DNA of 64,000 nt from JACVRW01 sp963835705 (lineage in GTDB: Bacteria > Actinomycetota > Thermoleophilia > Solirubrobacterales > Thermoleophilaceae). A program made the translations under genes and the position numbers. Shown in pieces: positions 63,820 through 64,000 of this stretch. The DNA lies in contig CAWIGR010000024.1 of assembly GCA_963835705.1 (NCBI GenBank), forward strand, positions 1 through 64,000, given 5' to 3'. Position 1 is the stretch's first letter; each line of letters begins with the position of its first letter. A model generated the notes under the pieces. That model was not told where the DNA came from. It was given only the letters and a program-made list of their open reading frames with translations, and searched no databases.

Positions 63820-64000
63820 ATGGCCGATCGCGAGCGCCGCAAGCGCCGCCGGCTCTCGCGCAGCGGCGAGTTCGAGCGCGTGTACCGCGAGGGCCGCTCG
63901 CACGCGAGCCGGCACCTGGTCGTGTACGCCTTTCCGCGCGGTCAGGACGACGGCGAGCCGCGGCTCGGCGTGTCGGTGGGGCGCAAGCTCGGCGGCGCCG
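63820..64000 (+). CDS. rnpA: Ribonuclease P protein component (5' part, cut by window edge)
   Basis: The first 60 codons of rnpA are present from ATG 63820: RRRLSRSGEFERVYREGRSH, then RLGVSVGRKLGGA, the start of the RNR-type RNA-binding signature. The protein assists the catalytic RNA of RNase P in maturing tRNA 5' ends. It continues beyond base 64000. The 168-bp gap after rpmH includes a GCTCGG/CCGAGC hairpin near 63752-63773 that might separate the two transcripts. Confidence 0.92.
   Translation, partial: MADRERRKRRRLSRSGEFERVYREGRSHASRHLVVYAFPRGQDDGEPRLGVSVGRKLGGA

Overview
The window is a stretch of very high G+C chromosome from an actinobacterium. The best guess is a member of the Thermoleophilia/Solirubrobacterales, or a similar deep-branching Actinomycetota lineage. 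The evidence is the gene content and coding style: frequent GTG and TTG starts, stop/start overlaps at most operon junctions, an fhaA-fhaB-pstP-rodA-pbpA-pknB wall operon, an intein at the mycobacterial-type site in gyrA, and a dnaA-dnaN-recF-dciA-gyrB-gyrA origin region. The lineage is an inference; no rRNA gene is present to settle it.

Region 1 (1-7331, minus strand) is a tightly coupled molybdenum hydroxylase operon in the order S-L-M, followed by a MoxR-type ATPase, a VWA protein, a two-gene XdhC system and a MocA-like nucleotidyltransferase cut by the window edge. Gene order and active-site motif both point to a form II CO dehydrogenase-like enzyme. Region 2 (7367-12265) holds a frameshifted alpha/beta hydrolase, an AraC-type regulator, a VOC protein, a short UvrA-like ABC ATPase that is also frameshifted, and a DUF3105 protein.

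Region 3 (12349-33545) is mainly envelope and polysaccharide biosynthesis: a secreted amidase, a phosphoglycosyl transferase, several glycosyltransferases (one frameshifted), an O-antigen ligase-like protein, two membrane-anchored extracytoplasmic proteins, a formyltransferase, a membrane C6-dehydratase, an internally deleted DUF354 remnant, a DegT aminotransferase and a DedA protein. A large class III adenylate cyclase/ATPase/TPR regulator sits inside this region, with a near-perfect CRP/GlxR-type palindrome just upstream.

Region 4 (33639-52868) is signalling and housekeeping: a GAF/SpoIIE phosphatase, purM preceded by a strong hairpin that includes its ribosome binding site, a DsbA-like protein, three Ser/Thr kinases, the wall-growth operon ending in ddl, pheA, an HNH nuclease and several small membrane proteins.

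Region 5 (53128-64000) is the replication origin neighbourhood. On the minus strand it reads dnaA, dnaN, recF, dciA, gyrB, gyrA; rpmH and rnpA diverge on the plus strand. gyrA carries a 258-residue intein that has kept only half of its homing endonuclease. Two matching ~101-bp palindromic elements lie exactly between dnaN/recF and gyrB/gyrA and share conserved blocks at identical spacing. The start of dnaN contains a near-consensus parS site, and the short dnaA-dnaN gap is the best oriC candidate. No CRISPR array, insertion sequence, tRNA or rRNA gene was seen.
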